Shown piece after piece: positions 1 to 5,488 of a DNA stretch of 6,946 nucleotides (position 1 is its first letter; every line of letters starts with the position of its first letter). The position numbers and the translations under genes are program-made. The stretch is taken from positions 1 through 6,946 of the forward strand of contig CAZEYT010000114.1 of the NCBI GenBank assembly GCA_964516295.1. Direction: 5' to 3'. The notes below the pieces were generated by a model that was not told where the DNA came from, ran no database searches, and saw only the letters and a list, made by a program, of their open reading frames with translations. Source of the stretch: CAZEYT01 sp964516295. GTDB taxonomy: Bacteria; Verrucomicrobiota; Verrucomicrobiia; Chthoniobacterales; Terrimicrobiaceae.

Positions 1-489
1 ATCCCGATCGTCACTCTGGTGGACGTGCCCGGCTTCCTGCCCGGCGTGGCGCAGGAACGCGGCGGCATCATCCGCCACGGCGCCAAAATGCTCTTCGCCT
101 ACGCCGCGGCCACCGTGCCGAAGATCACGGTCATCATGCGCAAGGCTTACGGCGGTGCCTATCTGGCCATGTGCAGCCGCGATCTGGGGGCGGACATCGT
201 TTTTGCCTGGCCCACCGCGGAGATTGCCGTGATGGGCGCCGAGGGAGCGGCGAACATTTTGTTCAAACGGGAAATCTCCGCCGCCGCCGACCCGGCGAAA
301 AAAGCCGCCGAACTCGCCGCGGAGTACCGCGAGCGATTCGCCTCGCCCTACGCCGTCGCCACCAAGGCCATGATCACCGACATCATTGAACCCGCGCAGA
401 CCCGCGCCATGGTCGCCATGGCCTTGCGCAACAGTCTTTCCAAACGCGCCACCCGCCCGCCGAAAAAACACGGCAACATCCCTCTATGA
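1..489 (+). CDS. mmdA: Acyl-CoA carboxyltransferase subunit (MmdA/PccB type), C-terminal part
   Basis: This is the last 162 residues of a carboxyltransferase; the gene begins left of the window, whose first base is codon position 1. It would transfer the carboxyl group of an acyl-CoA, probably methylmalonyl-CoA, to biotin on the downstream carrier protein, in the cytoplasm. Visible crotonase-fold signatures are VDVPGFLPG, RHGAKMLFAYA, the oxyanion-type loop KAYGGAYLAM, the WPTAEIAVMGAEGA block and the family-typical C-terminus KKHGNIPL. These are features of the 12S/PccB/MmdA family and not of the oxaloacetate decarboxylase alpha subunit. The stop TGA overlaps the next ATG (ATGA at 486-489), so the two are translationally coupled. 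A propionyl-CoA carboxylase beta subunit would look the same in isolation. The sodium-pump beta subunit downstream is what favours a decarboxylase. The exact acyl-CoA substrate is inferred. Confidence 0.93.
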   Translation: MPIVTLVDVPGFLPGVAQERGGIIRHGAKMLFAYAAATVPKITVIMRKAYGGAYLAMCSRDLGADIVFAWPTAEIAVMGAEGAANILFKREISAAADPAKKAAELAAEYRERFASPYAVATKAMITDIIEPAQTRAMVAMALRNSLSKRATRPPKKHGNIPL

Positions 490-854
490 CCCGACTTCGC
501 ATCACTGTGGACGGACGTTCCTTTGACGTCACCGTCGAAACGCTGGATCAACCCGAGGCGCCCCGTCCGGTCGCCGCGCCGATCGCCGCCCCGGCGCCCC
601 TAGCCGCTCCGGCTCCGGCCGCGCCTGCCGCCGCCGCTCCGCCCGGGGCCGTGCCCAGTCCGCTGGCCGGCCGGGTGGTGACCATCCACTGCCAGCCGGG
701 CCAGCGCGTCGAGGCGGGCGCGGAGTTGATCACGCTGGAAGCCATGAAAATGAACACCTTCATCTCGGCCCCGTCGGCCGGCGAGATTGTGTCGGTCAAT
801 GTCGCCCCGGGCGACGCCGTCGAGGAGGGCCAGGTGCTGGTCGTCATGCAATGA
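486..854 (+). CDS. mmdC: Biotin carboxyl carrier subunit of the decarboxylase
   Basis: This 122-residue protein carries the covalently bound biotin that shuttles carboxyl groups from the carboxyltransferase to the membrane beta subunit. Residues 1-25 are a short leading strand region (MTRLRITVDGRSFDVTVE). Residues about 26-55 are a very Ala/Pro-rich flexible linker, and residues about 56-122 are a biotinyl/lipoyl domain. The biotin attachment motif EAMKMN is present; the modified lysine is K88, 34 residues before the C-terminus, the usual distance. PSPLAGRV and the closing EEGQVLVVMQ are also typical. The start ATG overlaps the stop of the carboxyltransferase gene, and the gene's own stop overlaps the next ATG (851-854). 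The linker DNA is the most GC-rich stretch of the window (51 of 60 bases at 601-660). Confidence 0.95.
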   Translation: MTRLRITVDGRSFDVTVETLDQPEAPRPVAAPIAAPAPLAAPAPAAPAAAAPPGAVPSPLAGRVVTIHCQPGQRVEAGAELITLEAMKMNTFISAPSAGEIVSVNVAPGDAVEEGQVLVVMQ

Positions 855-1222
855 ACGCGTTCCTGCTCCTCGCCACCCAGGCCTCCGATCGAACGGATCT
901 GCTGACCAACGGCAGCTATCAGGTGGCCGGGCTGGTCGTGGTCATGCTCTCGCTCGGCCTCATGGCCGTGCTGGTCGAAATCTTGGGCCGCCTCCTGCGC
1001 GCGCGGCCGCGGACCCAGCCGGCTCCGTCGGTCTCGGCCACCGGAGCAGCCGAAGCCGCCGGAGTGCCTCCGGAAACCCTCGCCGCCATTGCCGCCGCCG
1101 TGGCGGTGACCGTGAAATCCCCCCACCGCATCGTGAAGATCCGGCCCGCCGGCAGCGCTTGGCTGCAGGCCTGGTCGCTGGAGGGACGCCGGCAAATCTT
1201 CCAATCCCACACCCTGCGCTGA
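851..1222 (+). CDS. mmdD: OadG-family gamma/delta subunit of sodium-pumping decarboxylase
   Basis: This is a small 123-residue membrane anchor subunit. One transmembrane helix covers about residues 24-49 (VAGLVVVMLSLGLMAVLVEI), followed by a basic stop-transfer stretch (RLLRARPR) and a Pro/Ala-rich linker. A helical segment follows (PETLAAIAAAVAVTV, about 74-88). The C-terminal block HRIVKIRP...WSLEGRRQIFQSHTLR is the tail I recognise from methylmalonyl-CoA decarboxylase delta subunits. In the family this subunit holds the complex together and contacts the carboxyltransferase through its C-terminal tail. The start overlaps the biotin-carrier stop by ATGA. The tail motif and the position between carrier and beta subunit make the call secure despite the low-complexity middle. 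The choice of symbol over oadG follows the inferred substrate. Confidence 0.9.
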   Translation: MNAFLLLATQASDRTDLLTNGSYQVAGLVVVMLSLGLMAVLVEILGRLLRARPRTQPAPSVSATGAAEAAGVPPETLAAIAAAVAVTVKSPHRIVKIRPAGSAWLQAWSLEGRRQIFQSHTLR

Positions 1223-1228
1223 CCCGCC

Positions 1229-2359
1229 ATGAACGACTTCCTGAATTTCTTCCGTCTCACCGGTTTCACCGAGATCACCTGGCAGATGCCGGTCATGTGG
1301 GTCATCGTCGGGGTGCTGTTTTACCTCGCGGTGTATCGCGGCTTCGAGCCGCTCCTGCTCGTGCCCATCGCCTTCGGTGCGCTGCTGGCCAACCTGCCCA
1401 CGATCGGCGTGACCAACCTCCCTCATGGCAACGAACCGGGCGGGTTGTATTTCTACATTTCCAAGGGCATCGAATGGGAATTGTTCCCGCCGCTGATTTT
1501 TCTCGGGGTGGGGGCGCTGACCGATTTCGGCCCGCTGATCGCCCGGCCCATCACGCTCCTCCTTGGGGCGGCGGCGCAACTCGGCGTCGCCGTCACATTT
1601 GTCGGCGCCAGCCTGCTTGGGTTCACCATGGGCGAGTCGGCTTCGATCGGCATCATTGGCGGCGCGGACGGCCCGACAGCCATTTTCCTCGCTTCCAAGC
1701 TCGCCCCCCACCTGCTCTCCGCCATCGCGGTCGCCGCCTACAGCTACATGGCCCTCGTACCGCTGATCCAACCGCCCATCATGCGGTTGCTGACCAGTCC
1801 GGACGAACGCCGTATCCGCATGACGTCCCTCCGCCAGGTGGGCAAACTGGAGAAGCTCGTTTTCTGCCTGCTGGTAACGGTTTTCTGCATCCTCCTGGTT
1901 CCCGCCGCAGCCGCGCTCATCGGCATGCTCATGCTCGGCAATTTCCTCCGCGAATGCCTGGTGGCCGACCGCCTGGTCAAAGCCGCCCAAAACGAAATCA
2001 TCAACGTCATCACCATCTTCCTCGGAACCTCGGTGGGCATCACCATGACCGGTGACCGTTTCCTCCGCCCGCAAACGCTCATGATCGTCGGCCTTGGCGT
2101 CGTGGCCTTCGGCGTCTCCACCGCCGGCGGGGTCCTCATGGCCAAGTTCCTCAACCTCTTCCTGCGCGACAAAATCAACCCGCTCATCGGCTCCGCCGGC
2201 GTCTCCGCTGTCCCCATGGCCGCCCGCGTTTCCCATGTGGAGGGTCAACTCGCCGACAAAAGCAACTTCCTCCTCATGCACGCCATGGGCCCGAACGTCG
2301 CCGGAGTGATCGGCACCGCCGTCATCGCGGGGTATTACCTCGCGACGCTGCGGGGGTAG
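1229..2359 (+). CDS. mmdB: Sodium ion-translocating decarboxylase beta subunit
   Basis: This 376-residue polytopic inner-membrane protein decarboxylates carboxy-biotin and couples that to sodium export. The signature GGADGPTAIF contains D147. Compared with the residues studied in Klebsiella OadB (D203, Y229, N373, G377, S382, R389, recalled from the literature), this protein has D147, Y173, N317, G321, S326 and R333, a constant offset of 56. The last four sit in NPLIGSAGVSAVPMAAR. The closing block LLMHAMGPNVAGVIGTAV is also typical. All key residues are intact, so the pump should work. The ATG lies 6 nt after the previous stop, as the last visible gene of the operon. The protein is shorter at the N-terminus than Klebsiella OadB, as usual for methylmalonyl- and glutaconyl-CoA decarboxylase beta subunits. 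The TAG stop is 5 nt before the assembly gap. Confidence 0.96.
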   Translation: MNDFLNFFRLTGFTEITWQMPVMWVIVGVLFYLAVYRGFEPLLLVPIAFGALLANLPTIGVTNLPHGNEPGGLYFYISKGIEWELFPPLIFLGVGALTDFGPLIARPITLLLGAAAQLGVAVTFVGASLLGFTMGESASIGIIGGADGPTAIFLASKLAPHLLSAIAVAAYSYMALVPLIQPPIMRLLTSPDERRIRMTSLRQVGKLEKLVFCLLVTVFCILLVPAAAALIGMLMLGNFLRECLVADRLVKAAQNEIINVITIFLGTSVGITMTGDRFLRPQTLMIVGLGVVAFGVSTAGGVLMAKFLNLFLRDKINPLIGSAGVSAVPMAARVSHVEGQLADKSNFLLMHAMGPNVAGVIGTAVIAGYYLATLRG

Positions 2360-2364
2360 GGCGC

Positions 2365-2464
2365 NNNNNNNNNNNNNNNNNNNNNNNNNNNNNNNNNNNN
2401 NNNNNNNNNNNNNNNNNNNNNNNNNNNNNNNNNNNNNNNNNNNNNNNNNNNNNNNNNNNNNNNN
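2365..2464. other. Assembly gap of 100 N
   Basis: This is a run of exactly 100 N, the conventional size for a scaffold join of unknown length. The + strand beta-subunit gene ends 5 nt to its left, and the - strand purU stop codon touches its right edge. The true distance between these convergent genes is therefore unknown, and any terminator or repeat between them is missing. Confidence 0.98.
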
Positions 2465-3307
2465 TCAATCGCGGAACACGATCGCTTTGCTGCCGTGGAC
2501 GAGGACGCGGTCCTCGACGTGGTACCGGACGCCGCGGGCGAGCGCGAGGCGTTCGCAGTCGCGTCCGAGGCGGACCAGATCGTCCGGGTCGTGGTAGTGC
2601 TCCACCCGGGCGACTTCCTGTTCAATGATGGGCCCGGCGTCGAGATCCTCGGTCGCGTAGTGGCAGGTGGCCCCGATCAGCTTCACCCCGCGCTCAAAGG
2701 CCCGCCGGTACGGATTGGCTCCGACGAAGGCGGGGAGGAATGAGTGGTGGATATTGATGATGCGGGCCGCGTGTTTCTGACAGAGCCAGCCGGGTAGGAT
2801 CTGCATGAACCGGGCGAGCACGACAAGTTCGACCGCTTCGTCGTCGAGGATCTGTCCGACGGCCGCAAAGGCGGCGTTCCGGTCGGCGGAGGAATCGACA
2901 TGGGCAAACCGGATGCCTTCGCGTTCGACCTGTTCGCGGCAGGTTTCGTGGTTGGAAATGACGACCGGAATGTCGATGCCCAGTTCCCCGGACCGCCAGC
3001 GCCAAAGCAGATCGGCGAGGCAGTGGTCCTGTCGGCTGACGAGCAGGGCGGCGCGGGTTTTGCGGGTTTCCGGGCGCAGCGACCACTCAGCGCGCAACGT
3101 CGCGGCCAGGGCGGCAAACTCGTCGGTGAACGCCTGGGGATCGCCGTCCGCCGCAAAGGCGAGGCGGGCGAAAAACCACCCACTGGAGGTGTCCGTGTAT
3201 TGGCTGACTTCCAAAAGATTACCGCCGTGTCGCGCGATGGTTCCGGTAATGCGGGCGAGCAGGCCGACCGCGTCCGGGCAGTTCAGCTTCAGAATGGAGG
3301 CAGGCAT
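2465..3307 (-). CDS. purU: Formyltetrahydrofolate deformylase
   Basis: This cytoplasmic enzyme hydrolyses 10-formyltetrahydrofolate to formate and tetrahydrofolate, balancing one-carbon pools and supplying formate to purine synthesis. The protein has 280 residues, the usual family length. Residues 1-80 form an ACT-type regulatory domain (ILKLNCPDAVGLLARITGTI, RHGGNLLEVSQYTD). Residues about 85-275 are the formyltransferase-fold hydrolase domain. The catalytic triad of the fold is visible: N185 and H187 in INIHHSFLPAF, and D223 in DLDAGPIIEQ. The 36-residue spacing from H187 to D223 matches H108 to D144 of glycinamide ribonucleotide formyltransferase. The frame stays open upstream to 3652, but that extension reads through repeat DNA, so I start at the ATG at 3307, directly before the conserved ILKLNCPD. 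A purine-rich stretch 15-30 nt upstream is only a weak ribosome site. The TGA stop abuts the assembly gap. Confidence 0.95.
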   Translation of the reverse strand: MPASILKLNCPDAVGLLARITGTIARHGGNLLEVSQYTDTSSGWFFARLAFAADGDPQAFTDEFAALAATLRAEWSLRPETRKTRAALLVSRQDHCLADLLWRWRSGELGIDIPVVISNHETCREQVEREGIRFAHVDSSADRNAAFAAVGQILDDEAVELVVLARFMQILPGWLCQKHAARIINIHHSFLPAFVGANPYRRAFERGVKLIGATCHYATEDLDAGPIIEQEVARVEHYHDPDDLVRLGRDCERLALARGVRYHVEDRVLVHGSKAIVFRD

Positions 3308-3360
3308 GCCGCCGAGCAAACCCCACGCTCCCCGCCCCGGCAAGGAAATGTCCGTCGCCC

Positions 3361-3378
3361 GCCACCGACGGCGGTGGC
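3361..3378. repeat. Perfect inverted repeat upstream of purU
   Basis: GCCACCG at 3361-3367 and CGGTGGC at 3372-3378 form a 7-bp perfect stem with a 4-nt loop. It lies 54 nt upstream of the purU start codon. It could fold in the purU leader RNA or serve as a protein site. With no T-tract on either side it is not a typical intrinsic terminator. Its function is unknown. Confidence 0.5.
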
Positions 3379-3392
3379 AGATCGATCGGGCG

Positions 3393-3446
3393 AGGAAACG
3401 GAGTCTCACGCAAAGGCTTGCCCGCCCGAGGCGGGATGAAAAGGAA
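3393..3446. repeat. Truncated copy (R0) of the mosaic repeat
   Basis: This matches the centre of the larger copies, from GAAACGGAGTCTCACGCAAA through a CCCGCC-3-GGCGGG palindrome (3421-3435) into GATGAAAAGGA. The copy lacks both ends of the family. The loop of its palindrome (CGA) differs from that of the full copy at 3660-3674 (TTC) while the stem is kept, so the stem may be under selection. Confidence 0.75.
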
Positions 3447-3542
3447 AACCTGCGGTGCAAGCTCTGACACGGTAGCCGCGGTCGTGACTTGTCCGCCTCA
3501 GGCGGAGACCGTGGACCTCCCCGAGGATACCGAAAGAAGAGA

Positions 3543-3569
3543 CACGAATGGCACGAATGGTCACGAATT
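3543..3569. repeat. Short tandem of CACGAATGG units
   Basis: Two exact CACGAATGG units (3543-3551, 3552-3560) and a third related one (CACGAATT, 3562-3569) follow one another. On the other strand this reads CCATTCGTG(CC)ATTCGTG. It is a phrase I remember as widely dispersed in intergenic DNA of Verrucomicrobiota and relatives; that is memory and was not searched. Confidence 0.6.
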
Positions 3570-3595
3570 CTCAGAAACCAGACGAGACCACCCGC

Positions 3596-3873
3596 AAACG
3601 GTAGGGACGGCACTCCGCTGCCGTCCGTCGCAAGAAACGGAGTCTCACGCAAAGGTTTACCCGCCTTCGGCGGGGTGGTGCGGATGAGAAGGACGGCGAA
3701 CGAAAATCCCTTGGGCTTTGCAACGGGTTTTCTCGGTTGGATCTCCGTGATCTCCTGCGAACCAATGAACCCGTCCCGCTTTGGCGTCGATTAGGTTGCC
3801 AGTTTCGTCTGCCCTTCTCGGGCGGGTATTCGTCAACAGGATGATCAATAATCCCTGCCAGACTCCTTTGGGC
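3596..3873. repeat. Mosaic repeat, fullest copy (R1)
   Basis: This is the most complete copy. The first module (3596-3679) starts AAACGGTAGGGACGGCACTC. It contains a hairpin GGACGGCA-6-TGCCGTCC (3605-3626) and a CCCGCC-TTC-GGCGGG palindrome (3660-3674). The second module starts at the phrase GAGAAGGACGGCGAACGAAA and runs through AATCCCTTGGGCTTTGCAAC, AACCCGTCCCGCTTTGGCG and TCGATTAGGTTGCCAG. The third module runs from there to GGGCGGGTATTCGTCAACAG and TGCCAGACTCC. The same modules recur in R2 to R5 with pieces missing. The end of the copy touches the stop codon of the secreted-protein gene at 3879-4358. Confidence 0.9.
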
Positions 3874-3878
3874 CACCT

Positions 3879-4358
3879 TCAGGACCTCGAAAAGTAGAAA
3901 GCGATTGGCTTGCTCGTTATGGTCCGAGATTTGAAAAGCAACCTACGCTCCGAACTGGAACTTTCTGAGGTGTTACTTATGTAAGCAGCGTGTGGATCGA
4001 GGTCGAATGCCTCCTTTGGAAATTCGTGAACCGATCCGTTGATCTGGATCTTGAGAACTCCGTTCAGGACGGTGACAACTACAGGCATTGCCTCCTGATT
4101 TTGAATCGAGTTTGACGGCAAATTCCTAGTGTGACGTTCGACTTCGCCGACATCATTGCCCTTCTGAGTTTCAATTTCTAACCGTGGACGAAACGACGAT
4201 TCTTCGATCGGCCCAGGAATGAGAAACTTTTGGATAACGGAAAATCCGAGTGCTCCAGCAAGATCCGCGGCATTCGGTTGTTCAACTCGATACTCTTCAG
4301 CGAGGGCAAACGAGGCAGCAAGTACTGATAGGATGACGATGTAGGGTAGTTTTTTCAT
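3879..4358 (-). CDS. Secreted protein of unknown function, possibly truncated
   Basis: I do not recognise this 159-residue protein. Residues 1-20 are a clear Sec signal peptide: MKK, a hydrophobic core (IVILSVLAASF), and an ALA-EE cleavage site after residue 20. The mature part is about 139 residues, mixed alpha/beta in appearance, with a strand-like segment MPVVVTVLNGVLKIQINGSV (91-110) and a Ser-rich stretch (SESSSSE, 131-137). There is no cysteine in the mature part. GC is near 48% (29 of 60 bases at 4021-4080), well below the operon on the left. The ATG lies 5 nt after the attC-like R' box (4363-4369), as in integron cassettes. The end is odd: the last sense codon TCC and the TGA fall in the consensus end of the mosaic repeat (TCCTGAAGG), so the repeat seems to provide the stop and the native C-terminus may be lost. 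It could alternatively be intact, with the repeat inserted just behind it. Confidence 0.75.
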   Translation of the reverse strand: MKKLPYIVILSVLAASFALAEEYRVEQPNAADLAGALGFSVIQKFLIPGPIEESSFRPRLEIETQKGNDVGEVERHTRNLPSNSIQNQEAMPVVVTVLNGVLKIQINGSVHEFPKEAFDLDPHAAYISNTSESSSSERRLLFKSRTITSKPIAFYFSRS

Positions 4359-4362
4359 ATGA

Positions 4363-4479
4363 TCTAAACGTCGGCGTCAGCGGCCCCGGACCGTTGGCGC
4401 GGCAGATGCCAGTGGGGCGAAGCGGAACCAGCATCTGGCGCGCAAACGGGTAGGGGTTCGCTGGACGCCACAGTTAGCG
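4363..4479 (-). repeat. attC-like integron recombination site (element A)
   Basis: Read on the - strand, an R''-like box CGCTAAC (4479-4473) starts a long imperfect palindrome that ends in an R'-like box GTTTAGA (4369-4363). Inside, GGCGTCC-AGCG on one arm faces AGCG-GGCGTC on the other, with one unpaired base of the kind that sets strand choice in attC. CCGTTGGCGCGG (4391-4402) faces GCGCGCAAACGG (4438-4449) at 10 of 12 positions. CAGATGC (4403-4409) faces GCATCTG (4431-4437) perfectly around a 21-nt loop. Its length of 117 bp is in the normal attC range. It sits between two same-strand genes, overlapping the stop of the first and ending 4 nt before the ATG of the second. The R' box departs from the GTTRRRY consensus. 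A non-integron dispersed palindrome is the alternative. Confidence 0.65.
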
Positions 4480-4819
4480 TTTACTTTGGACATCGTGTGA
4501 AATATGTGGCTGAGGTATTGCGCCTCTCTTGGAAATCATCTGTGCGAGGCTCTTCCCGGTGAAGGCAGGTATGAATATCAAGAGGGCAAGGACAATAATC
4601 CCCAGAACTGCATATACAATAAAAGGAAGCGCGGCCGTGACCGCGATGTTCAAGAATGAAAGCAGAATGCCGATGAAAAAGACAGCAACAGCAAGAAACG
4701 CGTAGCAAACAAGGAAGGCAAGAAAGATCCCAATTCCGAGATTGAAACCAATGCGAATCCACCGACGATCTGTTGGGCTATGGTGCATGTGTGAAGTAGG
4801 AGTGTATTTGTTTCGTTAA
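4369..4819 (-). mobile_element. Putative integron gene cassette (membrane protein plus attC)
   Basis: This is the proposed mobile unit of about 451 bp. It starts after the G of a core-like GTTAACG (4820-4814, - strand), carries the 104-residue membrane protein gene, and ends at the G of the R' box of element A. In an excised circle the cassette's first bases TTAACG would rejoin that G to give R' GTTAACG, which pairs with the cassette's own R'' CGCTAAC at 6 of 7 positions. The R' now in place (GTTTAGA) pairs at only 3, as expected when it belongs to the next cassette. The gene's stop codon lies inside R''. No integrase is in the window. Confidence 0.55.
4474..4788 (-). CDS. Small two-helix membrane protein, cassette gene
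   Basis: This 104-residue protein is of no family I recognise. A short basic N-terminus (MHHSPTDRRWIR) is followed by two long hydrophobic segments at about residues 17-46 and 52-75, then a polar tail of about 28 residues with several Lys/Arg and three His. This suggests an inner-membrane hairpin with both ends in the cytoplasm (positive-inside). The start at 4788 is the first ATG of the frame and gives a sensible membrane topology. I see no Shine-Dalgarno match, which is common for cassette genes. The last codons are CGC TAA, which are themselves part of the attC-like R'' box. A start codon 26 nt after a core-like GTTAACG, a stop in R'' and lower GC than the operon all fit a cassette gene. 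Confidence 0.7.
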   Translation of the reverse strand: MHHSPTDRRWIRIGFNLGIGIFLAFLVCYAFLAVAVFFIGILLSFLNIAVTAALPFIVYAVLGIIVLALLIFIPAFTGKSLAQMISKRGAIPQPHISHDVQSKR

Positions 4820-4820
4820 C
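4814..4820 (-). other. Core-like recombination point GTTAACG
   Basis: On the - strand GTTAACG matches the integron core GTTRRRY at its first five positions and is preceded by AAC (CCCCAACGTTAACG). ACGTT is also the context of the R' boxes of elements A and B. I see no attC hairpin to its left in the reading direction, so this may be an attC whose stem was deleted, leaving AAC and GTT side by side. GTTAAC is a common hexamer, so the call rests mainly on its pairing with R'' of element A. Confidence 0.4.
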
Positions 4821-4838
4821 GTTGGGGAACTCAAAAAA

Positions 4839-5195
4839 CTAGAGGTCAAAAACTAGGGCCCACGCAGCAGATTCTTTCAAGTGGCCAAGGCTTCCGAGGC
4901 GGAACCGACCGCCCGGTGAAGGGGGGAATTCGTCCGTTTTGAGGCTCTCGGAATCATCGGCGAATCGGTTTGAAAGATATTTACCCTGAAGCTTTTCGCG
5001 GGGATATCTTTTGGCAGTCTCCCAGTCGATCAAGCGCCCTTCCTCGGAATTGGCCAGGCGATCCCGTTCCGCAAGGACGTCTCCGTGCCACTCGGGTGAT
5101 TCTCTTGCTGGACCGCCTGCAGAGCGATCCTGCCACAAGGCTTCCATCAGGCGCAACTTGTCCGGCGTGGTCATCTCCTGAAGATCAATCGTCAT
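4839..5195 (-). CDS. Antitoxin-like protein (putative addiction module component family) with odd C-terminal extension
   Basis: Residues 1-70 of this 118-residue protein match the pattern of the family named putative addiction module component (TIGR02574). There is an N-terminal helix MTTPDKLRLMEALWQD, then SPEWHGDVLAERDRLANSEEG and DWETAKRYPREKL, corresponding to the usual LxxxEALWxxL...PxWxxxxLxxR...G...WExxKxxL. Such proteins usually have about 70-85 residues and neutralise a RelE/ParE-type ribonuclease encoded just downstream. Here the frame runs on for about 45 more residues and no separate toxin gene follows. Residues 69-86 (LQGKYLSNRFADDSESLK) loosely resemble the middle of partner toxins (GxYFLxxLFADIxSL), which hints at an internal deletion fusing antitoxin and toxin remnants. 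The start at 5195 precedes a second Met at residue 8 that could also serve. The gene ends 19 nt before the core-like GTTAACG. Confidence 0.7.
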   Translation of the reverse strand: MTIDLQEMTTPDKLRLMEALWQDRSAGGPARESPEWHGDVLAERDRLANSEEGRLIDWETAKRYPREKLQGKYLSNRFADDSESLKTDEFPPSPGGRFRLGSLGHLKESAAWALVFDL

Positions 5196-5285
5196 CGCTG
5201 TGCCGGAAGGATAACAGGGAGCGCATGGAACTCAATTTTTAGTCGCCCTATCTCTCGTTCGACTGGTCCTGATCAGGGGAGGAAG
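5196..5285. other. Short spacer upstream of the antitoxin-like gene
   Basis: These 90 bases lie between the antitoxin-like start codon and mosaic repeat R2. On the - strand TTGAGT and TTATCC are 15 bases apart, a poor promoter candidate. I see no attC-like palindrome here, unlike upstream of the two secreted-protein genes. Confidence 0.4.
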
Positions 5286-5471
5286 GATGAAAAGGACGGC
5301 GAACGAAAATCCCTTGGGCTTTGCAACGGATTCTTTTCGGTCGGCTTTTTGAACTCCTGCGAACTAATGAAGCCGTCCCGCTTTGGCGTCGATTAAGTTG
5401 CCAGCTTCTTCTGCCCTTCTCGGACGGGTATTCGTCAACAGGATGATCAAGTAACCATTCCAGACTCCTTC
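5286..5471. repeat. Mosaic repeat copy R2
   Basis: This copy starts at GATGAAAAGGACGGCGAACG, so it lacks the first module with the GGACGGCA hairpin, and runs to CCAGACTCC. It is the most diverged copy: TTTTGAACTCC replaces the usual TCCGTGATCTCC, GAAGCCG replaces GAACCCG and TTAAGTTGCCAG replaces TTAGGTTGCCAG. The end segment GTATTCGTCAACAGGATGAT is intact. Confidence 0.88.
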
Positions 5472-5488
5472 GAACCACTTCGAACCAC
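5469..5488. repeat. Tandem duplication of TTCGAACCAC
   Basis: Two exact 10-bp units stand head to tail at 5469-5478 and 5479-5488, at the right end of mosaic repeat R2. This looks like a small local duplication at a repeat boundary. Confidence 0.7.

Larger units (their letters stand above)
3308..3595. other. Intergenic leader of purU, with repeat fragments but no gene
   Basis: I see no gene here. Frames open in this stretch translate to repeat-derived, low-information peptides. It holds a hairpin 54 nt upstream of purU (3361-3378), a truncated copy of the mosaic repeat (3393-3446), a 6+3+6 palindrome TCCGCCTCAGGCGGA (3492-3506) and a short CACGAATGG tandem (3543-3569). The purU promoter is probably within this stretch on the - strand, but I could not pick out a convincing one. 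Confidence 0.7.

Noticed and set aside
787..2055. A 422-codon + strand frame overlapping the gamma and beta subunit genes
   Set aside because: The product is rich in Arg, Pro and His with no domain, and it is a frame-shifted reading of conserved genes.
548..2281. A 577-codon open frame on the - strand across the decarboxylase operon
   Set aside because: It lies opposite three well-supported genes. Its translation is a low-complexity His/Asp/Glu/Gly mix typical of the antisense of GC-rich coding DNA, and it has no recognisable motif.
3308..3652. N-terminal extension of purU to an upstream start
   Set aside because: The extra 115 codons read through mosaic repeat and palindromes. The family begins right at the ILKLNCPD block, and the ATG start gives the usual 280 residues.
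3600..3680. Intrinsic transcription terminators at the GGACGGCA and CCCGCC/GGCGGG hairpins
   Set aside because: Neither stem is followed by a T-tract on either strand, and the hairpins travel as parts of the repeat family.
4474..4762. A second overlapping - strand frame in the membrane-protein gene, rich in Cys and His
   Set aside because: It is the shifted reading of the hydrophobic segments. The other frame has a coherent topology and a stop fitting the R'' box.
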